A stretch of 64,000 bases of DNA from Nymphalis io (GCF_905147045.1 NC_065894.1:7167501-7231500); one strand, 5' to 3'; positions 11,265 through 23,761 are shown, counted from the first letter of the stretch. Translations and numbers: made by a program. The notes: generated by a model from the letters alone, not told the origin.

Positions 11265-12987
11265 AAATTATAATACTATATACTGTACTCTACTAAGTAT
11301 TTTCCAATGAATAATTACTATTGTGGTAGAATTTAATAATTGACTCGAATCACAGACCTATTGAGGTCGTTAATGAATAAAAATTAAACGATACAACAAT
11401 AATGAAAATTATCGCGATTCGTTATGAAAATGAAATGATTATAATAAATTTTCACCGCGGTTTTTAATGCGCTTTCCCGTCATTTTAATATGTATTACAT
11501 TTTCATAAATTCATTAAAATTTATTCACGTAATATTTCTTGTATTTATACTTATATTTTATTTTTATATAAGCATTTTTAATTTGTTCGCTTAAGTTTTG
11601 TTACTATGAAATGAATCTTATATAAAAATAACTAAAGGCAAATTTAAACAAAAACAAATGAAACAGAATAATAAAAAACTCTGTTGTATATTATGACTAA
11701 ATAATGTTTGAGTTTCAGAACTTTTCCTACGAAATATTCTTTGAACCGATGCCTCGTTTTTGACCATTAACTATGCTGTAATTTTTTTTTACTTTCATGA
11801 AATTAATCTCTTTACCAATAAATAACAAATTTGCTTTAACGATAAAATTGTCACGATTATACACGATAACTGATCACTAGTGAGATGCATATAAGAAATT
11901 CTTCGCAATACTTCTAAAGTTTGAGGTTGGAATACGAAATACACTATTACCACTTACAGATTTCGTATGCCAGACGTAAGCCCGTTTACGGCATGTTAAG
12001 CAAATTTCTCGAATCTGCAATTTTTTGGATAAAAATATCGTCTTAAACGAATATAAAGCACGTTTACGCGAAACACTTCATATAATGCTTTTGTTTTTAC
12101 CATTAGGTTAATTTTCGATATTGTTTAATTTATTTACCTACATCAAGGCTTAAGACTGAGGTGATATCGTAGAATTTCGTATTGATTGACTATTATTATT
12201 GTCATCTAATTTTATGTCTTACTACAATTATTTTGTAGATTGCACAAATAAGCGTTAATAATTAAATTATTGTATAATAAATAATTAGATTATATACCAG
12301 GCTGTACTTATAGCTTGCTAACGCTACAGGTTTAAGGTTACATAGGAATATACAGACTACTACTACATTCATCAAAGTTTTTGACAAGATTAGGCATTGA
12401 TCCAGAGGTTTGAAACTTCACTTTATATTATACTGGGTATAAATCTGTATTTATCTTTAAGCACGCAGGATGATCGTTACTATAACTTAGATTATATCAT
12501 AAAACAAATACCAGTATTTAAGGAAAGTACTCAGAAAACGGCTATCGTTACCGACATCGTACTATTGGCTATTAAATTTCTCCTATATATCAGAATGAGG
12601 TATGCGACCTAAAAATTTCAGCGATTCTTAAATAAGGTATTTTGTATCTATTGTTATAAATAAACCAAATGTATGTTTTAATTGAACCAAAAATATAGTT
12701 TGCTGCATTTTTATTCGTTCGAATTAAATAGCTAGCTATACAGCTAAGTATGATATAGGCCGAGGTCCATATAGCATCACTATGAAAAAAATCACATAAA
12801 TGATCCGTAACAGCCTGAAAGAAGGACCAGCAAGCAAACATGCTTTTATAAAAACTAAGTCAGTAAGGTAAAACAGATTACCGAAAGTAGCCTTATTCGA
12901 AATGTCGGATATTGTTTATTAATTAAAAATTCTTAGACAGCAATTCGATAATTGATAGGTGGACGGACATCAAGAGAAAAATTTTGA
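11265..12987. other. AT-rich single-copy stretch
   Basis: No gene is recognised. Short frames at 12397-12612 (plus) and 12590-12841 (minus) lack motifs or splice context that I could defend. Confidence 0.5.
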
Positions 12988-13240
12988 CGAGCCGGTTGGC
13001 GTAGTTTGTAGATACTTGCCTTTCACGCTGAAGGTTGTGGTTTCAATTCCCACCCAGGACAGACATTTGTGTCCATGAAGATGTGTGTTTATCCTGAGTC
13101 TGGGTGTAATTATCTATATAAGTAAATATTTACAAAAGAAAAGTAGTATATGTAATATATCAGTTGTCTGGTTTCCATGTGCTCTGCTAAATTTTCGATC
13201 AAATGACCGTGTGTGAATGTCCCAGGATAAAAAAAAAAAT
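12988..13240 (+). repeat. tRNA-headed repeat family C, sense copy
   Basis: The head starts GAGCCGGTTGGCGTAG with a tRNA-like A box, followed by a degenerate B box (gtggtttcaattccc, about 13037-13051). The body ends gtgtgtgaatgtcccaggata and then an A-run. It is the sense counterpart of 7001-7215. Confidence 0.75.
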
Positions 13241-13904
13241 CCTTCAATTTTTTTTTTATCAATATCACGTCAAGACTTAGGGACTTGTCGTGACATGACA
13301 GAGAATAAAGATATGATTTGATAAAGAGAAAGAGAGCTATGTCTGTTTAAAAGATGACCTATTAATGAGTTTGGTGCTCCACGCGCATATATTTATTAAA
13401 TCATGTTTTCAAACGTCTAACTATAACAACACCATAAATCGTCTATTGACTGATTTACGTATGATATTTGAAACAATACGATGCAATAAATTTAAATGTT
13501 ATGACTACTCTTTTCTATGGTAATAAGGTACTAAATTTTTATGACCTTCAAATTCCGCTTGTATAAATGTATAGCTATGCAGATTACAATCGCTAGCAAT
13601 ATATTTATATTATTACTCATGATACACATATTTAATTTTATATACGATAGTTTTGCTTATCTTGATTTCTAGACACGGGATTCAATTAAATTATCTCGTG
13701 TCATTTTTTTATTACGTTAACTTATTTTATAATATTTCCTTAAAAAGAAACATCGTAATATAAATTTATTTTAATAATTACTCAATCCAATATTGATAAT
13801 ATTAAAAAAAATTGGAATATATGTAAATATAACATAAATACAAACTTTAATGCATGAATACTTGTAGTGGCTACTCTACTAGAATAATGTTTATGAATTA
13901 ATTG
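13241..13904. other. AT-rich stretch
   Basis: No gene is seen. Imperfect inverted words GACACGGGA/TCTCGTGTC occur near 13673-13704. Confidence 0.5.
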
Positions 13905-14135
13905 TCTATTTGGTTTAGTAGCTTATGAGGCTGTAATTTTTTAGGCCGTCGGTTCAACCCCCTGGTTGCTCAAACAAAAAGTTATTGGATTTTTTATCAA
14001 GATATTCTCTATAGCAGCATGGAATTCGGCAGTTGGCAGTGTTTACACTCTCGTTTCTCTGAAAGCAACTGAAGCCGTCCCATCAGATTATGAGAGTGAA
14101 GGAATAGAGAGTGCACTTGTGTTTGCGCTATAACA
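13905..14135 (+). repeat. SINE B, diverged copy
   Basis: It retains ggttcaaccccctggttg (degenerate B box), caaaaagttattggat, cggcagttggcag and the B 3' words ggaatagagagtgcacttgtg. Confidence 0.7.
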
Positions 14136-14316
14136 GACCGAGCGCTGTTAGCGCTCACGCTAGAGGACATCATCATTATATCTAAGTATATTGATATCCA
14201 TTGTATAATTGACATTTTTAAGTTATTAATTGAAAATGATATGAAAATGTATAAGTATTATAAAAAGTATACGTAATACGTTGATTTTCGTGTAAGATAT
14301 AAATATAAATGTAGTT

Positions 14317-14492
14317 TTTTTTTTATAGAATTGGAAGGTGGACGAGCATATGGGCCACCTGATGTTAAGTGATCACTAAAGGCCCTTAGACATTGGCATT
14401 GTAAGAAATGTCAACCATCGCTTATAGCCAATGCGCCACCAACCTTGGGAACTAAGGTTTTATGTCCCTTGTCCCTGTAATTACACTGTAAT
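14317..14492 (-). repeat. SINE D, truncated young copy
   Basis: It begins at the A-tail side (tttttttttatagaa) and matches the young copies 21187-21494 and 36768-37063 with few changes until about 14492, where the D head is missing. The truncation at the head end fits incomplete reverse transcription. Confidence 0.85.
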
Positions 14493-15822
14493 TGTACATA
14501 CAACTTAATTAATAATACCTAACTAGTTGTAAAATGAATTTTGATTTAATTTATGTTGTTAGATGATGTCATATTTTTAATTAAGAATCTCATTATCACT
14601 TAATTGTTATAAGAAAAGAATAAATTTATCTCAGTTTATAATCTGATCCGATTGAAATAAAATAACACTTAGGGAGATAAAAATTGAATCGCGAAATGAT
14701 TATTGTTCCCTCCAAAATTTCCTCACCTGTTATGTTTTTGTTTCCTTCCCCCCCACGTAACGAGCATCCTGTTTTGTGGTTAATTTGAATGCGTGTTTTT
14801 TGCTAGAAAATTTGCCCTCAGATTGCTACTTCTTCCTTTTGTTATGTGAAAATTTAATATTAAAAACTTTTTAGTATCGTTCTCGTTCATTCTCATTGCA
14901 TAATTAAACTTTGTATAGTCATATTTTTTTAATTTAATTTTTTATATTATGTTCTCATAATTTAATCAACATTAAGGTTTTTATTAAAAATAAATAAAAA
15001 TAGCTAGTATGGATATACTGTATTACATATTAGTTTGTAAGTGTTCTCATAATAATGATTTAATGCTCACTTGTTAGTTGAATATTTGATGAGTTTCATA
15101 CAAAAAATATTGTTTTAAAGGTTGAAAAAAAAACTCATACTTATCAGTGTTATTAAAAATCAAGTGAGACAAAGATAGCAACAAGTTTCATCCATATATA
15201 ACAATATAATTTACATAAAATCTATCAAAATTTAGCCACCGAAAATTTGATAAACACGGACTTTATTTTGATTTTAAAAGCTTTGATTCATATTCAAATG
15301 AGAAAAAATCTTTATATTTGCAACATATTGAGACTATGTTCATACATTAATAAAAAAAAAATGAAATTATGATAATTGTTTGTGAAGTGTTTTATGTAAT
15401 TGGAAATAGCATTCTTATTCCCATTTCGAGTGATTCACTCTACTTACGTCATCAGAATTCGTCCCCTAAATACAATCTTCCTCTGATAAGGTCAGAATAT
15501 CAGTCGTTCGCTCTAAATGCAAATATTACCGCACCCTAGAGAGGTGTTATAGCTACGGTTTTGAGGTAAAAAAAAGGATGAAAACAGCGCCAAATGGCAA
15601 GAAAGCGCTTTTTATGCTGACGAAATTTGGTAGTAAAAGATAAAGAATGAATAGACCGCGTTCGGAGATAGGCCCGATACTATTAAGTTTTAGTGTATGA
15701 AAATGAATCACCTTTGTTTGCAATAAAAGTATATCTTGGTAAATTGTTTCTGAAAATGTTCCTACGTCCGTCATAAGGTAAAGGAGTTTATTCTCGTTCG
15801 TACAGTAACTAATAAATAAAAA
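14493..15822. other. AT-rich single-copy stretch
   Basis: No gene or repeat is recognised. The minus frame 15553-15774 has no motif. Confidence 0.5.
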
Positions 15823-16070
15823 ACCGGAATGTCTAGTGGTTAAAACACGTAAACCTTAATCGAAGATTGAAGATTCAACCTGTTAATTTTCAAATGCTTT
15901 ATTTTGTGTTTTTAACTCATCTCGTGTTTGGTGGTAAATGAAAATATTGGGAGGGAACTGGCATGTATCGGATGAAATTTGAGCATGTGTATCCACCAAT
16001 CCGTATAAGAGCAGCTTCAAATATTCTTTCCAAAAGGAGTAGGATTTAAGTCCATCAGTGTGACCTTTAC
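15823..16070 (+). repeat. SINE A, strongly diverged
   Basis: The order accggaatgtctagtggtt ... ttttcaaatgctt ... aactcatctcgtg ... ccaccaatccgtat ... aaaggag follows family A through most of its length with many substitutions and small deletions. Confidence 0.65.
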
Positions 16071-16460
16071 TCTTATACTGTACAATCTGTTTCTATTATT
16101 AATAGTATTTGTATATAACAGCAATTACTGCACTCGGAATATGCTTTGAATTATGTTCTAGCGTATATATAGGACGAACGTGTCAGTATAATTAAAGGCA
16201 CCGGAGACATGACGTCACGAATATTCAAATCTCCGATATTACCAATGTTCATGCCATTATTTACTATTTGTATGGCTATCCTGAATTAATAAATTCGAAA
16301 TTGAATTAGAATGCGTAACGTACTCGCATGTACGTACGTGGGAATCCAATATTGAAAACAATAAATAAGATAGATGTATCGTACGTAATAATTTAACAAT
16401 GTAGGTTTTGTATATGAAATTGTTTTATTTATTGCATTTTATAGACCAAAACTAATTGTT
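16071..16460. other. AT-rich stretch
   Basis: No gene or repeat is recognised. A GTACGTAC word cluster lies at about 16318-16345. Confidence 0.45.
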
Positions 16461-16608
16461 GGTAGGGCTTTGTGCAAGCCCATCAGGGTAGAGGGGGTCA
16501 CACTATACCGCCAAACAGCAATACTCAGTATTTTTGTATTGCGGTTTGAAGTGAATGAGTTAGAGGCAAACGGGACATAATATCATAGTTATGTCTTAGT
16601 TCCCTAAA
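16461..16608 (+). repeat. SINE D head fragment
   Basis: The D head (ggtagggctttgtgcaagcc) and middle (ccgccaaacagcaatactcag, gcggtttgaag) are present. The tail half, including the terminal hairpin, is absent. Confidence 0.75.
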
Positions 16609-17602
16609 ATAAACATTTTCGACGTATGAAATGGTTAAAATTAGTTACGGTAACGGTAATGGCTATGTATGTAATAGTGGTGACTTTTTTTGAAAATCTT
16701 ATTTATATAACTTTATTCTTATTTATTTGCCATTACATGGCACGTATAGACGAAAATATTGGATAACAAACACATCGTCATATTTTTGGTGACGCTGGCT
16801 GTTGCACTAACGATCGCGGTTTCGATCTCTACTCACGACAAATATTTATATCGGTTATGCAATTGTTTTATGGGGCCTGGATGTTTATGTCCCTGTTTTC
16901 GGACTATCCTCACCGACTTTCCGCAGCAAGATTTTAATTTAACCGTTTCTTATTTATTGAAATGCCATTAGTGTCACTATATACAAAAAAATAATCGAAT
17001 AACTGTAGGTATTCATTCACGCGAGCGATGTCCGTATAAACAATTATCAAATTTTACATAAGTCAAAATCAATTATCGAATTTAATAACGATATTTTACT
17101 TGTTTTTTGGAGAGAAGTTTTCGGATTTCGTTATTAATCTATTTCTGGATTGCGTTAATTCTTTACGTCAATTTTATGGTTTGCGTATACGAATGAGAAT
17201 ATCCTCATTTGCGTTTAACTTTTTTTTCAATTATATCGCACAATTTTCATTCCTGATTATAAATGATTGCGGAGGTGAGCGTTTCCGCGATAGGAAACGA
17301 AGACTCCGGGGAAATGGAGTGCCGATTCATTCTCTGATCTCGTATATAGAATACGGAATTGATTTCGTGTATATTTTGACCCCGTTGGGACGCGAGTGAG
17401 TTTTGTTTCTCGCTTTTTTTCATTCATACGTGAATTTTTTATTGAATTCCGGAATGAATTTACAACGACTGACCTCTTTTTAGAATGGCCTGGAATTTTA
17501 GATACGACTATGCAGAGATTTGTTTTTAAGATATGACTCGTATTACAACAGAAACACTGATTTGTTATGTACTATATAAAGACTTCAACTTCAAATCTGG
17601 GT
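16609..17602. other. stretch with two unexplained open frames
   Basis: Two plus frames are open at 16759-16971 and 17100-17399. The first opens with a hydrophobic run followed by a Cys-rich patch (LCNCFMGPGCLCPCF) but has no early ATG. The second ends in a basic patch (RFRDRKRRLRG) and stops inside GCGAGTGAGT, which could also be read as a splice donor. Neither resembles a protein I know, and both lengths are compatible with chance. Confidence 0.3.
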
Positions 17603-17646
17603 AAACATGATTGACGATAACTGTGAAGTTATCGTCAATCATGTTT
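17603..17646. repeat. perfect 20-bp fold-back hairpin
   Basis: The arms 17603-17622 and 17627-17646 are exact reverse complements with a four-base loop, GTGA. The hairpin lies in otherwise single-copy DNA, just before a SINE A remnant. Confidence 0.95.
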
Positions 17647-17660
17647 GTGAACAAGTGAAA

Positions 17661-17760
17661 CCACCAACCCGAATAAGACATGCGTGGTGGAATAGCTTTA
17701 TACCTTTTCCTTAAATATAGTGGTCTCCTTAGCTCAGTAATGTAACATTAACAAGCTATT
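17661..17760 (+). repeat. SINE A 3' fragment, diverged
   Basis: The words ccaccaacccg, gcgtggtggaatagct and ctccttagctcagtaatg correspond to the last third of A with an internal deletion. Confidence 0.6.
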
Positions 17761-18744
17761 CTGTACCGATATGAGTGTAAAATTAGATTTGCTATTAAAA
17801 TAAACTCAAAATATTCTATAGTTATAAGTATAAATCAGGTTTTCCAAAAACACTCAGATTATAGTATTTTATCAGAAATGAAACTTAAATACAGTTTTAG
17901 TTGTACAGTTTATTATTTCTATAAATCTACTTTTACCCGAGTCCGCAATAATGAAATTGAATATGAAAATAAAACTGAAAAATACAAGCGCATGTATTAT
18001 TTAAATTCAAACATACTTTTTATTATTCATCGTTATTAGCACTTTGTTTACTGAGTTAGTAGTAAAAACTTATTACATTAAAGTGATTTCAGTTTACATG
18101 TAAACAAAACAACTCCCTTCTTGTTTAGTAGGCAAAACAGTACGCAGGAAGATATACTATAATTGTTACTGTTATTTTCTCGCCTCGGCATGTAGTCTGA
18201 ATCGTGAGTTTTGATAATAGCCTCATATATAATATTAATACCCGATGGGACGAGATAAGGGAGGCGAGAGTTACTTGTTTATTTTTATCACAATACAGCT
18301 AGATGAAAATCTATACTCTTTTGTTTAAATGCTCCCTTACTATAAAACAAAGGCAGATCGGAATGAATTTCTAAGAATACAATAGCAAAGTAATATCAGC
18401 ATTGATACCGACTTGGTAAATAAAGGATTGAAATTTCCTGGATCACTATTTATAGAGATCATTGTTGTCTATATCTGTGAATATGGATGAGTGAATTCAT
18501 TCAGCGTTGACAGCCTTTCAGCATACTTTCTTTGATCATATCAATAACACAAAGAATATCTGACAGAATTGTGATCAAAATCTTCGTTAACACATGATAT
18601 CATAACTGATAATGTGAAATTGCTTTAAATGATTTATCATATTAATGGTTTCTATATTGTTTTGTTATTTTAATATTATTCACCTTGTATATCTAATGGT
18701 TAACTTTTAAGTCGGAACAGTAAAAAGTTGCTGTGTTTTAGGTA
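17761..18744. other. AT-rich single-copy stretch
   Basis: No gene or repeat is recognised. Confidence 0.5.
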
Positions 18745-18945
18745 TAAAATTTCTCAATATAGATCTGAGTTTGGATTGTCAGTGCCCCTGATCTCTCTCT
18801 CTAAACGTTTCGGATAACCGCCTAGTCGGATTATGAGAGTGAGAAAATAGCTAGATGGGTGCACATATATATGTGCATATATTATAGAACTATACAGTAT
18901 TGTCTCTATTGAGATTGCGTGATAGCGAAAATCGATTAGAGAGTT
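18745..18945 (+). repeat. SINE B, diverged and headless
   Basis: The B body words survive (gtttggattgtcagtg, cggattatgagagtgag, gggtgcac) together with the tail word tattgagattgcgtg. The tRNA-like head is not recognisable. Confidence 0.55.
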
Positions 18946-19387
18946 TTCACATCAACATTTTTATATTGTACGAATCAAATTGTTTTAACATATAAGAACC
19001 CAAAATGTTAATTTATATTATTCTGTTCTTAATCAGATAAGAGCTATAAATACTGTTTGACAAAAAAAAAATACTTAAACTTTTAAACCTACTTGAAATA
19101 ATGACTTATCTAATGACCATTATTTTGTTCTCTTTATTTTGTCTTATATAAAGAAGCCTTTGGTATATAATTCATCTTCTCATCAACATATCTTCAACAT
19201 TCAAGATAATTTAAAACTGATTAAAAAGCGTCGAAGTGATGTTGCTCAAAGCTACGGGATAATAAATATTTATTAGAAATCGAATAGTAAATATTTTAAA
19301 ATCAAGCAAGTTTTTTTTTAATGTTATTAATGAACTAAATAATAACTTACTAATATTTTACTATTGATTTAACTTCCCGTCTTATTG
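18946..19387. other. AT-rich stretch
   Basis: No gene or repeat is recognised. Confidence 0.5.
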
Positions 19388-19500
19388 GCTCCACTGGTGA
19401 CAGGAGGGCTGGCTCATTTTTCGCTCAGGGGATCGAAATTGCTCTTCAAGGGGAAATACTCATAGCATTCTTGCCGTCATTCATCTCGGTCATGACTTAT
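19388..19500 (+). pseudogene. short coding relic, probably a retroelement
   Basis: The plus strand reads STGDRRAGSFFAQGIEIALQ and then about 15 further open codons. This resembles a conserved 'TGD-RAG-F-AQR-S-A-QRGN' stretch that I associate with lepidopteran retroelement proteins. The family name is uncertain and the frame is lost on both sides. This is recognition from memory only. Confidence 0.3.
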
Positions 19501-20211
19501 ACATTTTTATTTTTACGTATATATTTTGCTTTTATTTATTTATTTAATAAAGTATTATATGATACCTTAATACTTGAGTAAAAATAGAATTACATATACA
19601 TTTTTACATATTAAACTGAAATTTAAATTAAAAAATAAATAATAATGAAAGTAATGCAATTAAGAAGATGAACAGTTAAAATACTCGTTAACACAATTAA
19701 AAACAAACTACTTCTGAAATACAGATTTAAATCAGCTCTTTCACGATTTCAAACTGTGAATGTCCTGAAAATTGGAAGCGTCGGTTCCCTGGAGAGCTCA
19801 TTAGATGTCGCAAGGGACCGCGCGGGTTTCACTTTTGCATCGATTTCAAAACGAATGGGGGAGAAGTTCTGATGCTATGATGTCAAGAGAATTACTAGTG
19901 GTCTAGTCTTCGATACAATACTATCATTGGAGTGATATCGTACGAGACTTGATAGTCATTATGTATCATTGATGGTTTCCCATCTATAACTGTCTCATAT
20001 TGCAAATTGTAACAAATAAAATGAAATAAAAAGAACCACTAGTTATATTGTCAAGTTAAATATTGAAGTTGACAAACTACAATCAGAGTGTAGTCCATGG
20101 TTAGTGATCGTTTAATTCAAGGAGATCAATTACCCTTCATTTCAATTTAGATGAAATGACAGTTCACACATTAAGTTGTCATGGTAATGATAATAATTTA
20201 TATATTATGTA
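19501..20211. other. AT-rich stretch with a GC-richer core
   Basis: About 19760-19875 is GC-richer and open in one plus frame (words SSLDVARDRAGFTFASISKR) before a TGA, with a short open segment after it. I do not recognise the product. The rest is AT-rich. Confidence 0.35.
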
Positions 20212-20515
20212 CTATCTATCTATATTAATAGCTATCCGTCTCGGCTTCGCATATATAGAATAAGTATCAACATAAAATGTTTATATGGTAATACATATAA
20301 CTCTAATGGTTTGTGTGGCACGCGTCGGTAAATCAAAATCTTAAATATATATCGTCATATTTCAGTCAATATTCACAAAACCTCAACCTTAATCATAAAA
20401 CACTCCGTTCGTTGCTCGATCCGATAGTTTTTAAGTTCATCGTGTTTAGGCAGACAGTTCAAAAATAATTGCACACCTGTATATCGCTTTATCAATGTCC
20501 TATATCCAAAGGTTG
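20212..20515. repeat. decayed unclassified lepidopteran repeat
   Basis: It starts with 'tatctatattaatagc-atccgtctcggcttcgc' and contains 'gatccgatagtttttaagttcatcg' and 'aggcagacag' near 20420-20460. These are hallmarks of widespread degenerate elements in Lepidoptera. It has no clear termini. Confidence 0.45.
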
Positions 20516-20556
20516 TTTGTAAGTGATCTTTTTTTGCGGTAAGGCCGATTTTTGCC

Positions 20557-22290
20557 TTCTTCTTCTTCTTCTTCGTCGTGACACTCTTGTCAGAGCGGTC
20601 ATAGTCACTATGAAGTATTATGAATTATTCGGCGCAGATGTTATTCGCCTCACGAGCCTTCGCCATAAGTCCCTGTTAGTGGTGAGCCTGGTGCATTCAT
20701 GCAAAGGACCTCCAACAGTTGTTTTTATTTGGTCGGTCCATCGCATGGGCGTTCTTCCACGTGGTCTGATGCTTTGAATAACAAGGCGATCAATGGAGTC
20801 ATTTCCTTGCCGGGAGACGAGTCCAAAAAATGTTAGAATGCGCTTTCGAACCAGCGCCGAAAGACGCTGTTTGATGCCGAGTTCTTGAAGAATGGAGATA
20901 TTGGTGCGAAATTCGGTCCAAGAAACTCTTAGCATTCGTCTCCAACACCACATCTCCAGAGCATCGACCTTCTTTTTTTCGACCTGCCGCAAAGTCCACG
21001 TCTCCGCAGCGTATAGAAATATGGGGAAAACAAGCGTTTGTACGAGCCGGACCTTGGTTGCTTTGGTAATGTTTCTGTTCCTCCATATTTTCTTCAGCCT
21101 TTCCATTGCAGTTCTCGTAATTGCCATACGTCGCTTGATCTCATCTACGCATCCACCATTATTCGATATTAAAGCTCCCAGATATATATATATATATATT
21201 TTTATAGAATAGGAAGGTGGACGAGCATATGGGCCACCTGATGGTAAGTGGTCACCAAACGCCCTTAGACATTGGCATTCTAAGAAATGTCAACCATCGC
21301 TTATAGCCAATGCGCCACCAACCTTGGGAACTAAGATTTTATGTCCCTTGTGCCTGTAATTACACTGGCTCACTCACCCTTCAAACCGGAACACAACAAT
21401 ATCAAGTATTGCTGTTTTGCGGTAGAATATCTGATGAGTGGGTGGTACCTACCCAGACGAGCTTGCACAAAGCCCTACCACCAGTAATATAGGATTGGAC
21501 GACCTCACAGTTCGCAATCTGAGTGATCTCGGGCGAGTTGTTTTTCGCCCGGTCTACAATCATCATCTTCGTTTAAACTGCGGTTAAGCTTTAATCCGAA
21601 TTCTTGGCATACGCGCTCCATTTTAAGAAGAAATTCTTCCATATGAACTGCGTCAGACGCAAACAGGGTCGTGTCGTCGACTCCAGTCCTCAAGCGCAAT
21701 GCGCATTACCAGATCTGTGTAAGCATTGAACAAGAGCGGTAATATTATGCATCCTTGGCGGACTCCAGCGCTGGGATGAAAGTCTTCAGATAAAACATCA
21801 TCCGTCCGCACGGATGCAGTCCCATCATCGTAAAGACGTCTAAGAAGATGAACTAAGTGTTTCGGTGTACCCATGTCTAGTAACACCTTCCATAGTTTGA
21901 GCCATTTTACTGAGTCAAATGCCTTTGAGAAGTCACCAAAGCAAATATACGTAGGCTTGTTAAACTCTCGTGCCTTCTCTATTATCTGGCGAACAATGAG
22001 GATCTGTTCACGTGTACCCCTTCATTTTACAAAACCGGCTTGTTCTGGTGCAATTTCCTTGGACACAAAGTTCTTCAGTCGTTCATCGAGTATGTGTAGT
22101 AAAATTTTACTAGCATGAGATATGAGGGCTATAAGGTAGTTGCTACACTTCTTAGTTGAACCCTTCTTGTGCAAAGGAATGAAAACGCCATATCTTGTTG
22201 CATATGTTGTAGAAGATATTTGACACCTATGTCGCCTAAGGCTCTTATAGTTTCGATCGGTATAGCATCTCTTCCTGTGGTTTTTGCCTA
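20557..22290 (-). pseudogene. RTE/BovB-like LINE reverse transcriptase remnant
   Basis: This is a 5'-truncated non-LTR retrotransposon read on the minus strand and interrupted by a SINE D at 21187-21494. Starting near 22288, a KTTGRDAIPIETIRALGD stretch matches the region preceding the RT domain in RTE-type LINEs. The palm follows (FGDFSKAFDSVKW, then GVRQGCIILPLLFNAYTD). The catalytic DD survives in VDDTTLFASDA, but the residues just before it are lost by an internal deletion with a frameshift near 21675-21700. The 169-codon C-terminal part (21127-20618) has the typical LVQTLVFPIFLYAAETWTL and cysteine/tryptophan (MWCWRRM) words. The 3' end carries a TGACA/TGTCA mini-hairpin and a (GAA)n tail at about 20557-20600. 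It is non-functional. The clade assignment is by motif only. Confidence 0.8.
21187..21494 (-). repeat. young full-length SINE D inside the RTE LINE
   Basis: It is complete from the T-run side to TACTGGTGG at the head, with the terminal hairpin loop at 21238-21247 (CTGATGGTAA on plus). I count about one difference from 36768-37063. It splits a YL codon pair of the LINE. Bases ATATA occur at both junctions, with some TA expansion on the left. The 60-codon frame at 21310-21492 is only SINE sequence. Confidence 0.9.
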
Positions 22291-22310
22291 TATCCTTAAT
22301 ATTTTTATCA

Positions 22311-22460
22311 TAGATACATATGGCAAATGGGCCAATGGCTGATTATAAGTGATCACCACCGCTCACAGACATTGAAGCTGTAAGAAATATTAACACTTTT
22401 TTAAATTGCCAATGCGCCACGGACCTTGGGAACTAAGATGTTATGTCGCTTGTGTCTACA
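22311..22460 (-). repeat. diverged SINE D, tail half
   Basis: The words gggccaatggctgat, agacattgaagctgtaagaaat, caatgcgccac and gggaactaagatgttatgt are present. It abuts the truncated 5' end of the RTE LINE. Confidence 0.7.
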
Positions 22461-23761
22461 GTTTTTTTCTCTTTTTTAATTCATACTGTTTATTTTTGCA
22501 TAGCTTACATTTAGAGTATGTAAAGCTAGACGAAACACCTTTAGATATATTTATAGTTCGTAGCAATTAGCATCGTATTCTGTTTTTACCATTTTATATT
22601 CTTCTTGTGTGTTTATACTAATTAAAATGTTAAATTTATTTAACAAGTAACATGCTTTTGATTTCTCGGTTTGTCAAAACAAAGCAAATCGTTCCAAACT
22701 TGATGTGTATTTACTTGTATTTACTACCGACTAAGTTCCATTATGCACCTTCTTCATTACTACAGTTCTAAATTACTAAATTATTGCATTGTCATTTCAA
22801 ATTCTATTTATCTATTTGCAAAATTGTAGGTACATTTTTTATGTTGCAGTGGTTGTATTTGGACGTAAAATGTTCGCACTGTGCAATGTAATGTAATGTA
22901 TTACTATACTATGATACTTAATTAAGGATATTTTAAAATAACAATAATTATAATATAAACATCGACTCCAGTGATAAAATACTTAAAGGGCTAATTGACA
23001 TATATTTTAAAGTATAAATTTTCCTCGTTATAATTTAGATTCGTCGCAAAACAACGTGAAAAATAATAACAACAGAAATTTATAGACAACGCATGACATA
23101 AAGGCACTTGTACACAATGTACTTATGACGCAATTATGTTTTGAAGGACGCATGTCCCATATCCTAATATAAGTAAAGGATGTTGCAGGTGTAAATTGCA
23201 ATATAACATCGATGAAATGTTTTGTAAAGTCAGATTCAAACTAAATAGTATCCCGAACTATATTTATACTTTTAAATAAAAGCCAAAGTGGAGCAATACA
23301 ATGTAGAAATAAATGTTTTCATTTTATATTTAAAATAACAGTTAATTATAATCCGAAATAGATAGTGTTAACGTCATTTAATATCTAATAGTCTAACAAT
23401 TCAAACGCTAACGATTCGTGAACACGTGACGGTAAATTACAATTTGTAACCGGGCGTTAACGCTGGTGACAGATTTATTCTTCGTATCCACGTCCTACAT
23501 TGAGTCACAGCTCATAAAGATGTCGTTACACTGAATTAATATGAGCCCCAGTTGAATTAATTTCGTGTAATAACCCGTTTTTGAAGAGCCAATATATTTT
23601 TTATTGCATTGCTGTTCTGTATTTCTGAAGCGTAGATGCTGTGAGACGAGGGTAAGAAATTGAATGAATATTCGCTCAACATTGTACTTGTAAACTTCAT
23701 GTGACATATTTTTTGTTAAGTATATTAAGTTTATTTATATCGAGACATAGTTTATATTAGA
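22461..23761. other. AT-rich single-copy stretch
   Basis: No gene is recognised. Small features: GTAATGTAATGTA near 22886-22900 and a ten-base palindrome GCGTTAACGC near 23453-23462. Confidence 0.5.

Noticed and set aside
16759..16971. Possible small secreted Cys-rich protein
   Set aside because: Hydrophobic start and Cys patch are suggestive, but there is no ATG before the hydrophobic segment and no splice evidence.
17100..17399. 99-codon frame ending in a basic patch
   Set aside because: No homology recognised; Phe-rich AT-driven first half; donor-like end is a single weak clue.
20892..21212. 106-codon plus frame
   Set aside because: Antisense shadow of the RTE-like LINE coding region.
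21310..21492. 60-codon frame also found at 36762-36944, suggesting a conserved small protein
   Set aside because: Both are the same piece of SINE D; the identity reflects recent transposition.
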